DNA from: Azospirillum picis | GTDB lineage: Bacteria; Pseudomonadota; Alphaproteobacteria; Azospirillales; Azospirillaceae | Direction: 5' to 3' | Length of the DNA: 64,000 nucleotides | NCBI RefSeq assembly: GCF_017876115.1 | Contig: NZ_JAGINO010000003.1 | Coordinates: forward strand, 434,001-498,000 | Shown here: piece after piece, positions 7,921 to 17,192 of the stretch | How the letters are laid out: every line of letters begins with the position of its first letter | Position numbering within the stretch: position 1 is the first letter of the stretch | Made by a program: the position numbers and the translations under genes | Notes under the pieces: model-generated | Database searches by the model: none | The model's input: the letters and a program-made list of their open reading frames with translations, nothing else | Told to the model about the DNA's origin: nothing

Positions 7921-9057
7921 ATGCCGACACCGCAGATTTTCGATATCGAGGAGCTGCTGCAGCCGATAGAGGGAGAGTCGGAAAGCGGGATCGACCTCCG
8001 CGAGAACGCATCGGTCGATTACTACACGGTCAAGGATGCCCGCAGCGCCGCCCGCGCCGCCGAGCGCTCCATGGACGTGGAGGACGATGCCGGCGGCCTG
8101 CTGCCGGAATGGCGGACCATCCTGGAGGTCAGCCCGCGCATCCTGCGGACCCAGGCCAAGGACCTGGAGGTCACCGCCTGGTACATCGAGGCGCTGCTGC
8201 GGGCGGAAGGCTATGCCGGCCTGCGCGACGGCTTCACGCTGGCCCGCGGCCTCGTCGAACGCTTCTGGGACGGGCTTTACCCCGCCCCGGACGAGGACGG
8301 CATCGCCACCCGCGTCGGCCCGCTGAGCGGCCTGAACGGCGAATCGGCCGACGGCACGCTGATCCAGCCGATCCGCAAGGTGCCGCTGACCTCGGGCGAT
8401 CCCTCCTACGCGCTGTGGCAGTACGAGCAGGCGATCGAACTGTCGAAGATCACCGACGAGACGCGCCGCCAGGCGCGCATCGACAACGGCGCCATCACCT
8501 GGGACCAGTTCGAGCAGAGCGTGCGCGACACGCCGGCGTCGGACTTCAAGACCCTGGTGGAGGACATCCAGGGCGCAATCGACGCCTTCGAGGCGCTGGG
8601 GACGGCGCTGTACGACAAGGCCGGGTACGACGCCCCGCCCGCCGGCAACATCCGCGGCGTGCTGAACGCCGCCCTGGACGCCGTCAACTACGCGGCGCGC
8701 GACCGCCTGGCGACGCTGGCCGGCGACGAACCGGCGCCGGCGGCCGAGGCGTCGCCCGGAACCGGCGAATCCGCGGCTGCGGCGGCCGGTCCGGCCGCCG
8801 GCGCCAAGGTCCAGGCCAGCGGGGCTGTGACAACGCGCGAGGAGGCCTTCAAGGTCCTCTTGCAGGTCGCCGATTTCTTCCGCAAGACAGAGCCGCACTC
8901 TCCCATCTCCTACACGCTGGAGGAGGTGGTCCGCCGCGGCCGCATGTCCCTGCAGGAACTGCTGCAGGAACTCATCACCGACGAAGAGACACGTCGGCAG
9001 TTCTTCATCGCGTCCGGCGCCAAGGCGCCGCCGCCGGCCGAGCAATCCGGGTATTGA
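7921..9057 (+). CDS. tssA: T6SS baseplate/cap protein TssA (ImpA)
   Basis: The 378-residue protein has the ImpA N-terminal domain (about residues 10-140) with the typical LLQPIEGESESGIDLRENA opening and WYIEALLRAEGYAGLRDGF. An Ala/Pro-rich linker near 275-300 leads to a short C-terminal helical segment containing HSPISYTLEEVVRRGRMSL, the pattern of short-form TssA. TssA primes and caps sheath assembly at the baseplate. It opens the rightward block. The ATG at 7921 was chosen; a GTG at 7900 adds seven residues and lacks a ribosome site. Confidence 0.93.
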   Translation: MPTPQIFDIEELLQPIEGESESGIDLRENASVDYYTVKDARSAARAAERSMDVEDDAGGLLPEWRTILEVSPRILRTQAKDLEVTAWYIEALLRAEGYAGLRDGFTLARGLVERFWDGLYPAPDEDGIATRVGPLSGLNGESADGTLIQPIRKVPLTSGDPSYALWQYEQAIELSKITDETRRQARIDNGAITWDQFEQSVRDTPASDFKTLVEDIQGAIDAFEALGTALYDKAGYDAPPAGNIRGVLNAALDAVNYAARDRLATLAGDEPAPAAEASPGTGESAAAAAGPAAGAKVQASGAVTTREEAFKVLLQVADFFRKTEPHSPISYTLEEVVRRGRMSLQELLQELITDEETRRQFFIASGAKAPPPAEQSGY

Positions 9058-9101
9058 CGATCACCGCCTGTCCTTAGGCGTGAGCAGGGAGGTCCGTTAC
9101 G

Positions 9102-9608
9102 ATGGCGAGTATCCACCAGAAGCTGGATCGCGTGCGCAAGCCGCGCGTCCATATCACCTACGACGTCGAGACCGAGGGCGCGACGGTCGTCAAGGAGCTG
9201 CCTTTCGTCGTCGGCGTGCTCGGCGATTTCTCCGGCGACCCGACCGAGCCGCTGAAGCCGCTGAAGGACCGGAAGTTCATCCAGATCGACCGCGACAACT
9301 TCAACGACGTCATGGCCCGCATGACGCCGGGCCTGAAGCTGAAGGTGGACAACACGCTGGCCGACGACGGCACCCAGCTCTCGGTCGACCTCGCCTTCAA
9401 GTCGATGGAGGATTTCGAGCCGGGCCGCGTCGTCCAGCAGGTGGAGCCGCTGCGCAAGCTGCTGGAGACCCGCAACCAGCTCCGCGACCTCCTGAGCAAG
9501 GCCGACCGTTCGGAGGAGCTGGAGGGCCTGCTGGAGCGCGTCCTGCAGAACACCGACGAGCTGCAGGCGCTGAGCGGCGAGCTCGGCACCGAAAAGAAGG
9601 AGGGTTGA
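9102..9608 (+). CDS. tssB: T6SS sheath small subunit TssB (VipA)
   Basis: The 168-residue protein pairs with TssC to build the contractile sheath. Family features are the basic start [20 protein letters not shown], the [14 protein letters not shown] segment and the helical C-terminus. GGGAGG lies nine bases before the ATG at 9102. It follows tssA after 44 bases and precedes tssC by four bases, the standard BC pair. Length is normal. Confidence 0.96.
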   Translation: MASIHQKLDRVRKPRVHITYDVETEGATVVKELPFVVGVLGDFSGDPTEPLKPLKDRKFIQIDRDNFNDVMARMTPGLKLKVDNTLADDGTQLSVDLAFKSMEDFEPGRVVQQVEPLRKLLETRNQLRDLLSKADRSEELEGLLERVLQNTDELQALSGELGTEKKEG

Positions 9609-9612
9609 TCCG

Positions 9613-11103
9613 ATGAGCGACGCCCAGACGCAAGGCTCCGCCGCCGTTTCCGTCGAGGAAGGCACCGGCCTCTCCATCCTCGACCAGGCCATCGCCGCCA
9701 CCAAGCAGACCGAGCCGGACCGCGCGCAGGAGCTGCTGCGCACCCTGACCCAGGAAGCGCTGGCCGGCACGGTCACCTTCAACAAGAACCTGGGCCAGAC
9801 GATCAACAAGGCGATCGCCGCGATCGACGCCAAGATCAGCAAGCAGCTCAACGCCATCATGCATCACGAGAAGTTCCAGAAGCTGGAAGGCTCGTGGCGC
9901 GGCCTGAACTATCTGGTCATGAACTCGGAGACGGGCTCCACGCTCAAGATCCGCGTCATGAACTGCCCGAAGAAGGACCTGTACAAGGACATCTCCAAGG
10001 CGGTCGAGTTCGACCAGAGCAACCTGTTCAAGAAGATCTACGAGAACGAGTTCGGCATCGCCGGCGGCGAGCCCTACGGCGCGCTGATCGGCGACTACGA
10101 GTTCACCAACCACCCCGACGACATGGAGCTGCTGACCGGCGTCTCCAACGTCGCGGCCGCCGCCTTCGCTCCCTTCGTCTCGGCCGCCAGCCCCAAGCTG
10201 TTCGGCTTCGAGGACATGACCGAGCTGTCGAAGCCGCGCGACCTGGAGAAGATCTTCGACAGCGTCGAGTACGCCAAGTGGCGCAGCTTCCGTGAGAGCG
10301 ACGACAGCCGCTTCGTCACGCTGACCATGCCGCGCGTGCTGGCCCGCATGCCCTACGGCGCCAACACCAAGCCGATCGAGGAGTTCGAGTACGAGGAGGC
10401 TCCGTACGAGGGCGGCGTCGCCCGGTCGATGCAGCACCAGGACTATTGCTGGATGAACTCGGCCTACGCGATGGGCCAGCGCCTGACCAACGCCTTCTCG
10501 CAGTACGGCTGGTGCACCGCCATCCGCGGCGCCGAAGGCGGCGGCAAAGTGGAGAACCTGCCCTTCCACACCTTCACCTCCGACGACGGCGACAGCGACG
10601 CCAAGTGCCCGACCGAGATCGGCATCACCGACCGTCGCGAGGCCGAGCTGTCGAAGCTGGGCTTCCTGCCGCTCTGCCACTACAAGAACCAGGACTACGC
10701 CGTCTTCTTCGGCGCGCAGACCACGCAGAAGGCCAAGAAGTACGACCGGCCGGAGGCGACCGCGAACGCCGCGATCTCCGCCCGCCTGCCCTACATCATG
10801 GCGACCTCGCGCTTCGCGCACTACCTGAAGATCATGGCCCGCGACAAGATCGGCTCCTTCATGGAGGCGAGCGACTGCGAGGCCTGGCTGAACCGCTGGA
10901 TCCTGAACTACGTCAACGGCAATGCCGACGCGGGCCAGGAGATGAAGGCGAAGTACCCGCTGGCCGAAGCCAAGGTGCAGGTCAAGGAGATCCCGGGCAA
11001 GCCCGGCTCCTACAACGCCGTCGCCTGGATGCGCCCGTGGCTGCAGATGGAGGAGCTCACCACCTCCATGCGCATGGTCGCCCGCATCCCGCAGGCCGGC
11101 TGA
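9613..11103 (+). CDS. tssC: T6SS sheath large subunit TssC (VipB)
   Basis: The 496-residue protein is the canonical sheath large subunit. It contains [17 protein letters not shown], then [17 protein letters not shown] and the later [18 protein letters not shown], all conserved in TssC. Its C-terminus ([20 protein letters not shown]) carries the region that ClpV and TssB contact. It is immediately followed by a second tssC-like gene. Length and motifs are intact, so this is probably the main structural copy. Confidence 0.96.
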   Translation: MSDAQTQGSAAVSVEEGTGLSILDQAIAATKQTEPDRAQELLRTLTQEALAGTVTFNKNLGQTINKAIAAIDAKISKQLNAIMHHEKFQKLEGSWRGLNYLVMNSETGSTLKIRVMNCPKKDLYKDISKAVEFDQSNLFKKIYENEFGIAGGEPYGALIGDYEFTNHPDDMELLTGVSNVAAAAFAPFVSAASPKLFGFEDMTELSKPRDLEKIFDSVEYAKWRSFRESDDSRFVTLTMPRVLARMPYGANTKPIEEFEYEEAPYEGGVARSMQHQDYCWMNSAYAMGQRLTNAFSQYGWCTAIRGAEGGGKVENLPFHTFTSDDGDSDAKCPTEIGITDRREAELSKLGFLPLCHYKNQDYAVFFGAQTTQKAKKYDRPEATANAAISARLPYIMATSRFAHYLKIMARDKIGSFMEASDCEAWLNRWILNYVNGNADAGQEMKAKYPLAEAKVQVKEIPGKPGSYNAVAWMRPWLQMEELTTSMRMVARIPQAG

Positions 11104-11110
11104 CCGCCGC

Positions 11111-12685
11111 ATGAGCGACGTCGCGGCCGAGCTGCCTGCCGCAGAGCCTGGGACCGGGATGGACGGCGACGCGGATGCGACGCTGCTGGAGAGGCCGTTG
11201 CGCCTGCGCGCCGTCGACATGGCGCTCGGCCGCGACGGCCCGGCTCCGCTCGACGCGTTCCTGGCCGCCGGAGGACCCGGCGAGGCGCTGCGCCTGTGGT
11301 TCGGCACGACGCTGCCCGTGTATGACAGCCTGGACCGGCTGCGCGCCGCCCTCGACCGCGACATCGCGGCGATCGACGCGCTGCTGACCGACCAGGTCAA
11401 CGCGATCCTGCACCATCGGCGCTTCCAGGCACTGGAAGCGTCGTGGCGCGGGGTGCGCGCCCTGGTGAAGCAGGCGCAGTCCGCCGAGAGTGCGGTGGTC
11501 CGCCTGCTGAACCTGACCTGGGCGGAGCTGTGCCGCGACCAGGAACGCGCCATCGAGTTCGACCAGAGCCACCTGTTCAACAAGGTCTACAGCGACGAGT
11601 TCGGCATGCCGGGCGGGCGCCCCTTCGGCGTCCTTCTCTGCGACTATGCCGTCCGCCACCGCCCGGCGAAGGAGCATCCGACCGACGACGTGTCCGGCCT
11701 GAAGGGCCTGTCGCAGGTCGCCGCCGCCGCCTTCGCCCCCGCCATCGTCGGCGCCGCACCCGAGCTGTTCGGGCTGGAGACCTTCCACGAGCTCGGCCTG
11801 CCGCTGGACCTGAGGTCGGTCCTGCGCCAGGCCGAATACCAGCGCTGGCAGCGCCTGCAGGAAACCGAGGATTCGCGCTTCCTCGGCGTGGCTCTGCCGC
11901 GCGTGCTGATGCGCGAGCCCTACGGCGACGACCCGCAGGCCCGCCACGGCTTCCGCTACCAGGAGGAATCCGTCGGCGGCGAGGGCGGCATGCGGCTGGA
12001 GGACCATTGCTGGGGCAATGCCGTCTACGCCTTCGGCACGGTGCTGATCCGCTCCTTCCTCCAGCACGGCTGGTTCGCCGACATCCGCGGCGCCCAGCGC
12101 GACGTGATCGGCGGCGGGCTGGTGACCGAACTGGTGGTCCCCGACTTCGCCACCGACGCGGTCCGGGTGGCGCAGAAATTCTCGGTCGAGGTTTCGATCT
12201 CCGACCAGCTCGAGCGCGACCTGGACGAACTGGGATTCATTCCGGTCAGCCGCTGCAAGGACACGCCCTTCCTCGTCTTCTACGGCAACCAGTCGGTGCA
12301 GCGGGTCGGCCAGTACAGCACCGCGACGGCCACGGCCAACGCCCGGCTGTCCGCCATGATGCGCTACATGTTCTGCGTCGCGCGCTTCGCCCATTTCCTG
12401 AAGGTGATGGTGCGCGACCGCGTCGGCTCCTTCGTGACGCCCGAGGAGTGCGAGCGCGACCTGCAGAGCTGGCTGCACGGCTACTGCCTGGGCAACGACG
12501 ACGCCAGCCTCGACCAGAAGGCGCGCTATCCGCTGCGGGAAGGCAGCATCCAGGTCCGCGCCATGCCGGGCAAGCCCGGCAACTACCAGTGCGTCATCCA
12601 TCTTCGCCCGCATTTCCAGCTCGACCAGGTCTTCTCGACCTTCAAGCTGGTCACCGAACTGGCCCAAACCGGCGGGGCGGCCTGA
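11111..12685 (+). CDS. tssC: Second TssC-family protein (ImpD type)
   Basis: The 524-residue protein is a paralogue of the upstream TssC: shared blocks include HRRFQALEASWRGVRALV, EFDQSHLFNKVYSDEFG and VARFAHFLKVMVRDRVGSF. It differs by an N-terminal extension of about 75 residues and by many substitutions throughout. Tandem tssC paralogues are known in rhizobial/agrobacterial loci, where the pair has been named TssC40/TssC41 or ImpC/ImpD. It starts eight bases after the first copy. Whether it co-assembles into the sheath, forms an end piece or works in the baseplate cannot be read from sequence. Confidence 0.9.
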   Translation: MSDVAAELPAAEPGTGMDGDADATLLERPLRLRAVDMALGRDGPAPLDAFLAAGGPGEALRLWFGTTLPVYDSLDRLRAALDRDIAAIDALLTDQVNAILHHRRFQALEASWRGVRALVKQAQSAESAVVRLLNLTWAELCRDQERAIEFDQSHLFNKVYSDEFGMPGGRPFGVLLCDYAVRHRPAKEHPTDDVSGLKGLSQVAAAAFAPAIVGAAPELFGLETFHELGLPLDLRSVLRQAEYQRWQRLQETEDSRFLGVALPRVLMREPYGDDPQARHGFRYQEESVGGEGGMRLEDHCWGNAVYAFGTVLIRSFLQHGWFADIRGAQRDVIGGGLVTELVVPDFATDAVRVAQKFSVEVSISDQLERDLDELGFIPVSRCKDTPFLVFYGNQSVQRVGQYSTATATANARLSAMMRYMFCVARFAHFLKVMVRDRVGSFVTPEECERDLQSWLHGYCLGNDDASLDQKARYPLREGSIQVRAMPGKPGNYQCVIHLRPHFQLDQVFSTFKLVTELAQTGGAA

Positions 12686-12722
12686 CCCGCTCAGGCCCAC
12701 GCTCCAGGGAGAGAAACCGATC

Positions 12723-13529
12723 ATGAGCGAAACCGCAGCCGAGCTCTTCCAGTCCGGCCGCCTCGACGAGGCGATCGCCGCGCTGAACGGCGAGATCAAG
12801 AAGAAGCCGACCGACCTCGACCGCCGCGTCTTCCTGGCCGAGCTGCTGAGCTTCTCCGGCAACCTCGACCGTGCCGACCTCCAGCTCGACACCCTGGGCA
12901 CGCAGGAACCGCAGATCGCCGTCACGATGGCGCTGTTCCGCCAGCTCGTGCGCGCCGACCAGGCGCGGCGCCAGCTTTTCGCCGATGGCCGGGTGCCGGA
13001 GTTCATCGACCTGCCGCCGCCCGACCACCTGCGCCTGCATCTGGAGGCGGTGACCGCGCTGCGGGCCGGTGACGTGGCCGACGCGGCGGCCAAGCTCGCC
13101 CAGGCGGAATCCCTGCGCCCGCCGGTGGCCGGCCGCCACGACGGCGCGTCCTTCGACGATTTCCGCGACCTGGACGACCTGACCGGCGGCTTCTTCGAGG
13201 TCTACACCAGCACCGGCAAGTATTTCTGGATCGCCACCGAGACGGTCGAGCTGATCGAGTTCCGCGCGCCCGAGCGCCCGCGCGACCTGCTGTGGCGCCC
13301 GGCCCACATGGTGGTGCGCGGCGGCCCGGACGGCGAGGTCTATCTGCCGGCGATCTACGCCGGCGCGCCGGCCGACGCCGCCGACGCGGTGAAGCTCGGC
13401 CGGGTGACGGAATGGTCGGAGGACGCCGACGCGCCGGTGCGCGGCACCGGCCAGCGCTGCTTCCTGGTCGGCGACGAGTGCGTGCCGATGATGCAGCTCG
13501 GCACGCTGGAGTTCTCCGGGGCGGTGTGA
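12723..13529 (+). CDS. tagJ: T6SS accessory protein TagJ (ImpE)
   Basis: The 268-residue protein belongs to the ImpE/TagJ family, which binds the N-terminus of TssB and modulates ClpV-dependent sheath recycling in some species. The first 110 residues are TPR-like helices (MSETAAELFQSGRLDEAI, PTDLDRRVFLAELLSFSGN). The C-terminal part has the family segment RPRDLLWRPAHMVVRGGPDG and ends with GTLEF. It is preceded by CAGGGAGAG ten bases before the ATG and lies between tssC2 and tssE, where it usually sits in ImpE-containing loci. Confidence 0.92.
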   Translation: MSETAAELFQSGRLDEAIAALNGEIKKKPTDLDRRVFLAELLSFSGNLDRADLQLDTLGTQEPQIAVTMALFRQLVRADQARRQLFADGRVPEFIDLPPPDHLRLHLEAVTALRAGDVADAAAKLAQAESLRPPVAGRHDGASFDDFRDLDDLTGGFFEVYTSTGKYFWIATETVELIEFRAPERPRDLLWRPAHMVVRGGPDGEVYLPAIYAGAPADAADAVKLGRVTEWSEDADAPVRGTGQRCFLVGDECVPMMQLGTLEFSGAV

Positions 13530-13555
13530 GGCTCTCGTCCGATCCCCTCACCTAA

Positions 13556-13636
13556 CCTCCCCCGCTGGCCGGGGGAGGGAATTTCGCCCTCTCCCGTCAA
13601 AGCACCAACCTCCCTCCCCCGCCCAGCGGGGGAGGG
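13556..13636. repeat. GC-rich palindromic intergenic repeats, copies 2 and 3
   Basis: Two hairpin units lie between tagJ and tssE. The first (13556-13578) pairs CCTCCCCC with GGGGGAGG. The second (13612-13636) is a perfect 11 bp stem, CCCTCCCCCGC against GCGGGGGAGGG, with loop CCA. The units are 33 bases apart, the same arrangement as at 17058-17117. Confidence 0.75.
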
Positions 13637-13677
13637 CCGGGGTGGGGGCAGACGGCAAGCGCCTCCCCAAGGTTACC

Positions 13678-14154
13678 ATGGATCGCAACCACTCCATCAC
13701 CTTGTCGGTCCTCGACCGCCTGCTCGACGACACGCCCGAGCACGTGGCGCCGCGGCCGCATACGGTGGCGGACCTGCGGGCGGCGATCCGGCGCGACCTC
13801 GAAAACCTGCTCAACACCCGGCGGCGGGTGCTGGGCTGGCCGGACGACCTGACCGAGCTGGGAAGCTCGATCCTCGGCTACGGCTGCCACGACCTGCTGG
13901 TGGAGAATGTCGCGACCGACTCCCGCCGCCGGGCGGTGGTGGCGCAGATCGAGACGGCGATCCGCCAGTGGGAGCCGCGCTTCGCCCATCTCCAGGTCGC
14001 GGTCGTCGACAATGCCGACCCGGCCGACCGCAGCCTGCGCTTCCGGATCGAGGCGCTGATCCATGCCGACCCCGCGCCGGAGCCGATGGTCTTCGACAGC
14101 GTGGTCGACCCGACCTCCAACATGGTCACCGTGACGAGCAAGGCCCGTGGCTGA
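13678..14154 (+). CDS. tssE: T6SS baseplate protein TssE
   Basis: The 158-residue protein is the gp25-like baseplate wedge component. It shows the family pattern SVLDRLLDDTP near the start, RDLENLLNTRRRVLGWP (residues about 37-54) and the LRFRIEALI strand near 120. The start was placed at the ATG at 13678 (MDRNHSITLS), which has AAGG six bases upstream. A GTG at 13642 lies against the palindromic repeat and adds only an unlikely leader. Its last eight bases overlap the tssF start, so the two are translationally coupled. Confidence 0.93.
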   Translation: MDRNHSITLSVLDRLLDDTPEHVAPRPHTVADLRAAIRRDLENLLNTRRRVLGWPDDLTELGSSILGYGCHDLLVENVATDSRRRAVVAQIETAIRQWEPRFAHLQVAVVDNADPADRSLRFRIEALIHADPAPEPMVFDSVVDPTSNMVTVTSKARG

Positions 14155-15979
14155 CGAACTTCTTCCCTACTACAACCGCGAGCTGACCTACCTGCGCCGG
14201 ATGGCCGCCGAGTTCTCGGAGGCCCATCCCAAGATCGCCGGCCGGCTGCGCCTCAGTGCCGACGCCGTGGAGGATCCGCACGTCGCCCGCCTGCTGGAAG
14301 GGGTGGCCTTCCTCAACGCCCGCATCAGCCGCAAGCTGGACGACGAATACCCCGAGCTGGTCGACACCCTGCTCGACGTGCTCTATCCGCACTACCTGGC
14401 GCCGATCCCGTCGATGGCGGTGGTGCAGATGAAGAGCAGCCCGGACCTGACCGGCCCCCACACCGTGCCGAAGGGGACCGAGCTGGAAACCGAGGCGTTG
14501 CGCGGCGAGACCTGCCGTTTCCGCACCGTCTATCCCACCACCCTGTGGCCGATCGAGCTGGAGCAGGCGACCCTCGTCGGCCGGCCGCTGGTGGCGCCGC
14601 CGAACCCGCGCGCCGGCGACGCCGTGGCGGCGCTGCGGCTGACGCTGCGCTGCCGCGTCCCCGACATGACCTTCACCGAGCTGCAGCCCGGCGTCCTGCG
14701 CTTCTTCCTGCGCGGGCAGCCGCAGCAGGTCTATGCGCTGCACGAGCTGATCTTCAACAACACGGTGTCGGTGGCGCTGGCCGACGATCCGCAGGATGCC
14801 GACGCGGTCATCCTCGGCGCCGACGCGGTGCGGCCGGTGGGCTTCGGCGAGGACGAGGGCATGCTGCCCTACCCGGCGCGCTCCCATGTCGGCTACCGGC
14901 TGCTGACCGAATATTTCGCCTTCCCCGAGAAGTTCCTCTTCTTCGACCTCGACCTCGCCTCGAAGGTGCTGCGCCGGGCCGGGAACCGTCTGGAGATCTT
15001 CATCTACCTGAAGGACAGCGACGGCGACCTCGAACGGGCGGTGTCGAAGGAAAACTTCGCGCTGGGCTGCACGCCGGTGGTCAACCTGTTCCGCCAGCGG
15101 GCGGAACCGGTGGCGCTGACCCAGACCCAGCACGAGTACCGCGTGGTGCCCGACGCCCGCCGGCCGGGTGCCCTGGAGGTCCACTCGATCGACAGCGTGA
15201 CCGCGACCGATCCGGCCGGGGCGCAGCGGCGCTTCCTGCCCTTCTACGGCCTGCGCCACGGCGGGGTGGAATCGTCCACCCGCACCTACTACACCGCCAG
15301 CCGCCGGCCGGCCGGCGGCCGCGATCCCGGCACGGAGCTGCATCTGGCGCTGGTCGACCTCGACTTCGATCCGTCGAGCCCGGCGGATTCGGTGCTGTCG
15401 GTGGAGACCACCTGCCTGAACCGCGACCTGCCGGGGCAGCTTCCCTACGGCGGCGGCCACCCGCACCTGAAGCTGACCGAGGGCATGGCCGCGGTCGCCG
15501 GCCTGTCCTGCCTGACGCCGCCGACCCAGACTCTGCGGCTGGCCGACCGGCGCGGTCATCGCTGGCGGCTGGTCTCCCACCTGCTGCTGAACCACCTGTC
15601 GATCTCCGGCGGCGCCGAGGGCACCGAGGCGCTGCGCGAGATCCTGCGGCTCTACGACTTCCGCGATTCGGCCGAGACGCGCGGCATCGCCGACGGCATC
15701 GTCAAGGTATCGACCAAGCGCGGCACCGCGCGCGCACCATCGCGGCCGGGCGACGTCGCCTGGGGCGACGCGATGTGCCGCGGCATCGACGTCGGCATCG
15801 AGTTCGACCCGCAACGCTTCAGCGGCAGCGGCATGTTCCTGCTGGCGATGATCCTCGACCATTTCCTGGGGCTGTACTGCTCGATCAACTCGTTCACGCG
15901 GCTGACCGCCACGGTCAAGGGCCGCACCGGAGTGCTCCGCACATGGCCCGCCCGCGCCGGCAACCGCCCGCTTCTGTAA
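14147..15979 (+). CDS. tssF: T6SS baseplate protein TssF
   Basis: The 610-residue protein is the large baseplate wedge subunit (VasA/ImpG family). The N-terminus LLPYYNRELTYLRRMAAEFS followed by HPKIAGRLRL is diagnostic. Later blocks such as HVGYRLLTEYFAFPEKFLFF and the C-terminal GLYCSINSFTRLTA match the family. It starts with GTG at 14147, overlapping tssE by eight bases, and its end overlaps tssG by 37 bases. Size is normal. Confidence 0.95.
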   Translation: MADELLPYYNRELTYLRRMAAEFSEAHPKIAGRLRLSADAVEDPHVARLLEGVAFLNARISRKLDDEYPELVDTLLDVLYPHYLAPIPSMAVVQMKSSPDLTGPHTVPKGTELETEALRGETCRFRTVYPTTLWPIELEQATLVGRPLVAPPNPRAGDAVAALRLTLRCRVPDMTFTELQPGVLRFFLRGQPQQVYALHELIFNNTVSVALADDPQDADAVILGADAVRPVGFGEDEGMLPYPARSHVGYRLLTEYFAFPEKFLFFDLDLASKVLRRAGNRLEIFIYLKDSDGDLERAVSKENFALGCTPVVNLFRQRAEPVALTQTQHEYRVVPDARRPGALEVHSIDSVTATDPAGAQRRFLPFYGLRHGGVESSTRTYYTASRRPAGGRDPGTELHLALVDLDFDPSSPADSVLSVETTCLNRDLPGQLPYGGGHPHLKLTEGMAAVAGLSCLTPPTQTLRLADRRGHRWRLVSHLLLNHLSISGGAEGTEALREILRLYDFRDSAETRGIADGIVKVSTKRGTARAPSRPGDVAWGDAMCRGIDVGIEFDPQRFSGSGMFLLAMILDHFLGLYCSINSFTRLTATVKGRTGVLRTWPARAGNRPLL

Positions 15980-17028
15980 TCGACCGGCTGTTCCGCGCGC
16001 CCCACCGCTTCGACTTCTTCCAGGCGGTGCGGGTGCTGGAATGGCGGGCCCGCCGCGAGGCGCGCGACAGCCGGCTCTCGCCCCGGCACGCGGTCGGCCA
16101 CGACCACGACCCCCGCGAGGAGGTGGTGCGCCTGCGCGCCGAGACCTCGCTGACCTTCCCCGGCAACCAGGTGGCCGGCGCGGAGACCGGGACGGACGGC
16201 AGGCCGCCAGTGGTCGTCGGCGCCTTCATGGGGCTGGTCGGGCCGCTCGGCGTCCTGCCGCAGCACTATACCGAGCTGATGATCCGGTCCCTGCGCGAGC
16301 GCAACCGGGCACTGCGCGACTTCTACGACATCTTCCACCACCGCGCCTTCTCGCTGTTCTACCGGGCCTGGGCCAAGTACCGTCTGGCGCCGTCCTTCGA
16401 GCGCGCCCGCGAACAGCGCGAGCCCGATCCGGTCAGCACCGTCGTCGGCAGCCTGATCGGCATCGGCCAGCCGTCGCTGACCGGCCGGCTGGCGGTGGCC
16501 GACGAGACGCTGCTGCATTATTCCGGCCTGCTGGCACGCGGCCCGCGCTCGGCCGCCGACCTGCAGGAGATGCTGTCCGACCATCTCGGCCGCCCGGTGA
16601 CGGTCGACAGCTTCGTCGGAAGCTGGCTGCCGATCGCCCCGGACGGCCAGACCCGCCTGCCCGGCCCCGGCGATCCGGACGGTCGGCACTGCCGGCTGGG
16701 GATCGACGCGCTGGCCGGCGACCGAGCCTGGGACGTGCAGGGCAAGTTCCGCCTGCGCATCGGCCCCCTGAAGCACGACCAGTTCCGCGACTTCATGCCG
16801 GAGGGCCGCGAGTTCCGGAAGCTGCAGGATCTGGTGCGCCTCTATGTCGGGCCGGAACTGGACTTCGAGCTGCAGGTGACGCTGGAGGCGCCGCAGGTGC
16901 CGGCTGCCCGGCTGGCCGCCGGTCCCGACGACGCCACCGCGACGCGGCTCGGCTGGAACGGCTGGGTGCTGCACGCGCCGAGCCCGGTCGAGCGCTCGGA
17001 CGCGGTGTTTCCGATGCAGGATTTGTGA
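15943..17028 (+). CDS. tssG: T6SS baseplate protein TssG
   Basis: The 361-residue protein (VasB/ImpH family) joins TssE and TssF in the baseplate. The start region VIDRLFRAPHRFDFFQAVRV and the segment VGPLGVLPQHYTELMI are hallmarks. Further on, FYDIFHHRAFSLFYRAWAKY and the YVGPELDFELQVTL motif near the end agree. The ATG at 15943 lies inside the end of tssF; the open frame extends far upstream but shows no TssG similarity there. A pair of palindromic repeats separates it from the methyltransferase gene. Confidence 0.94.
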   Translation: MARPRRQPPASVIDRLFRAPHRFDFFQAVRVLEWRARREARDSRLSPRHAVGHDHDPREEVVRLRAETSLTFPGNQVAGAETGTDGRPPVVVGAFMGLVGPLGVLPQHYTELMIRSLRERNRALRDFYDIFHHRAFSLFYRAWAKYRLAPSFERAREQREPDPVSTVVGSLIGIGQPSLTGRLAVADETLLHYSGLLARGPRSAADLQEMLSDHLGRPVTVDSFVGSWLPIAPDGQTRLPGPGDPDGRHCRLGIDALAGDRAWDVQGKFRLRIGPLKHDQFRDFMPEGREFRKLQDLVRLYVGPELDFELQVTLEAPQVPAARLAAGPDDATATRLGWNGWVLHAPSPVERSDAVFPMQDL

Positions 17029-17057
17029 GGCGTGCGTACAGGGCGCCCCCTCCCCGG

Positions 17058-17117
17058 CCCTCCCCCGCTTCGCGGGAGAGGGAGCAGGTTTCCCCTCTCC
17101 CGCAAAGCGGGGGAGGG
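17058..17117. repeat. GC-rich palindromic intergenic repeats, copies 4 and 5
   Basis: The gap after tssG holds two hairpins, 17058-17082 (loop TTC) and 17093-17117 (loop AAA). Each has an 11 bp stem of the CCCTCCCCCGC / GCGGGAGAGGG type with a single mismatch. The spacing repeats that of the tagJ-tssE pair. Confidence 0.75.
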
Positions 17118-17192
17118 AGGGGCCCGCTCGCCAGAGCGGGAGCGAGGGGGCACCACAGCGATGACGCGCCATCTTGGAAGAACGAGGACCCC

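Noticed and set aside
14545..15942. Upstream extension of the tssG frame inside tssF
   Set aside because: The extension is Arg/Ala/Gly-rich without TssG similarity; the TssG N-terminus starts at 15943.
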